Shown here one piece after another: positions 63,849-64,000 of a stretch of 64,000 nucleotides of DNA. Made by a program: the position numbers and the translations under genes. Within the stretch, counting starts at the first letter, position 1; every line of letters begins with the position of its first letter. The notes below the pieces were generated by a model that was given only the letters and a program-made list of their open reading frames with translations, had not been told where the DNA came from and made no database searches. Source of the DNA: an uncultured Scytonema sp. (GTDB lineage Bacteria > Cyanobacteriota > Cyanobacteriia > Cyanobacteriales > Nostocaceae); the NCBI GenBank assembly GCA_937873135.1, contig CALMVQ010000191.1, positions 1 through 64,000 on the forward strand. Reading direction: 5' to 3'.

Positions 63849-64000
63849 TCAATTGCCAATGGTTGGAGCAAGAACTACACGGGGAGTTCCACCACCACCA
63901 ACACTTTTCTGTCCATTATTGTCAACAACAGAAAGTGCTTGAAATAGTTTCATAAAATCTTCATAAAATGTTCCACTTTTACCCGAGAAATTGTAGCCGT
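63849..64000 (-). CDS. secreted protein of unknown family (tandem copy 2, 5' part outside window)
   Basis: The last ~50 codons of a paralogue of the 62079-63170 gene are visible. They end VGGGGTPRVVLAPTIGN, with TFYEDFMKLFQAL and VDNNGQ before it, nearly the same as copy 1. The stop is at 63849-63851. The start lies beyond the window. Confidence 0.88.
   Translation of the reverse strand, partial: GYNFSGKSGTFYEDFMKLFQALSVVDNNGQKSVGGGGTPRVVLAPTIGN

Overview
The window comes from a filamentous, very probably heterocyst-forming cyanobacterium. It carries the heterocyst regulators hetZ and patU, a photosystem II psbD gene, an SLH-domain outer-membrane porin, frequent GCGATCGC (HIP1-type) octamers, and many heptanucleotide tandem repeats (STRR) and palindromes of the kind seen in Nostocales. 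I see no prophage, complete insertion sequence, rRNA or CRISPR array.

Layout. 1-1000: gene-poor, with a broken ribbon-helix-helix gene, a perfect 21-bp palindrome and short dispersed repeats. 1-5.2 kb: hetZ, an undivided patU and a Crp/Fnr regulator. 5.4-18.9 kb: housekeeping and accessory genes, namely an M61 peptidase, rubredoxin, an HI0933-type flavoprotein, a ComB-like phosphatase, a BlaI/M56 pair, an SDR, aquaporin, a class V aminotransferase, tRNA-Asn, a NYN protein, an ABC ATPase with UPF0367, and psbD without psbC. 18.9-20.5 kb: a long non-coding stretch with a nested hairpin and a structured RNA-like unit that holds a 23-codon ORF behind an ideal Shine-Dalgarno and ends in a strong terminator. 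20.5-25 kb: porin, Rrf2 regulator, J-domain protein and a double-domain pterin synthase. 25.3-26.8 kb: a small RiPP locus in which a 98-aa precursor with three Thr/Glu-rich core repeats is followed by an ATP-grasp ligase, best read as a graspetide (omega-ester/amide peptide) system outside the microviridin type. 27.5-35.4 kb: a glycosyltransferase, a PrsW protease, a methyltransferase, a DUF3352 protein and an M1 aminopeptidase with HEAT repeats.

36.2-61.9 kb is one co-directional surface-polysaccharide island. It has eight GT4-type glycosyltransferases (several in tandem paralogous pairs), two GT2 enzymes, a Wzc-like co-polymerase/tyrosine kinase, an O-antigen ligase/polymerase, a hexapeptide acyltransferase, a Wzm/Wzt ABC exporter, a WbsX-like protein, a GlfT2-like galactofuranosyltransferase, UDP-galactopyranose mutase and a methyltransferase. 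It mixes parts of the ABC-dependent and Wzy-dependent routes and points to a galactofuranose-containing glycan. 62-64 kb holds two tandem copies of an unrecognised secreted protein, the second cut by the window end.

The strongest leads for new biology are the graspetide locus, the structured RNA/sORF between psbD and the porin, and the repeat families: a MITE-like element in five copies, and STRR heptads that have become the 3' ends of two genes. All family calls rest on reading the translated sequences; no database search was run.
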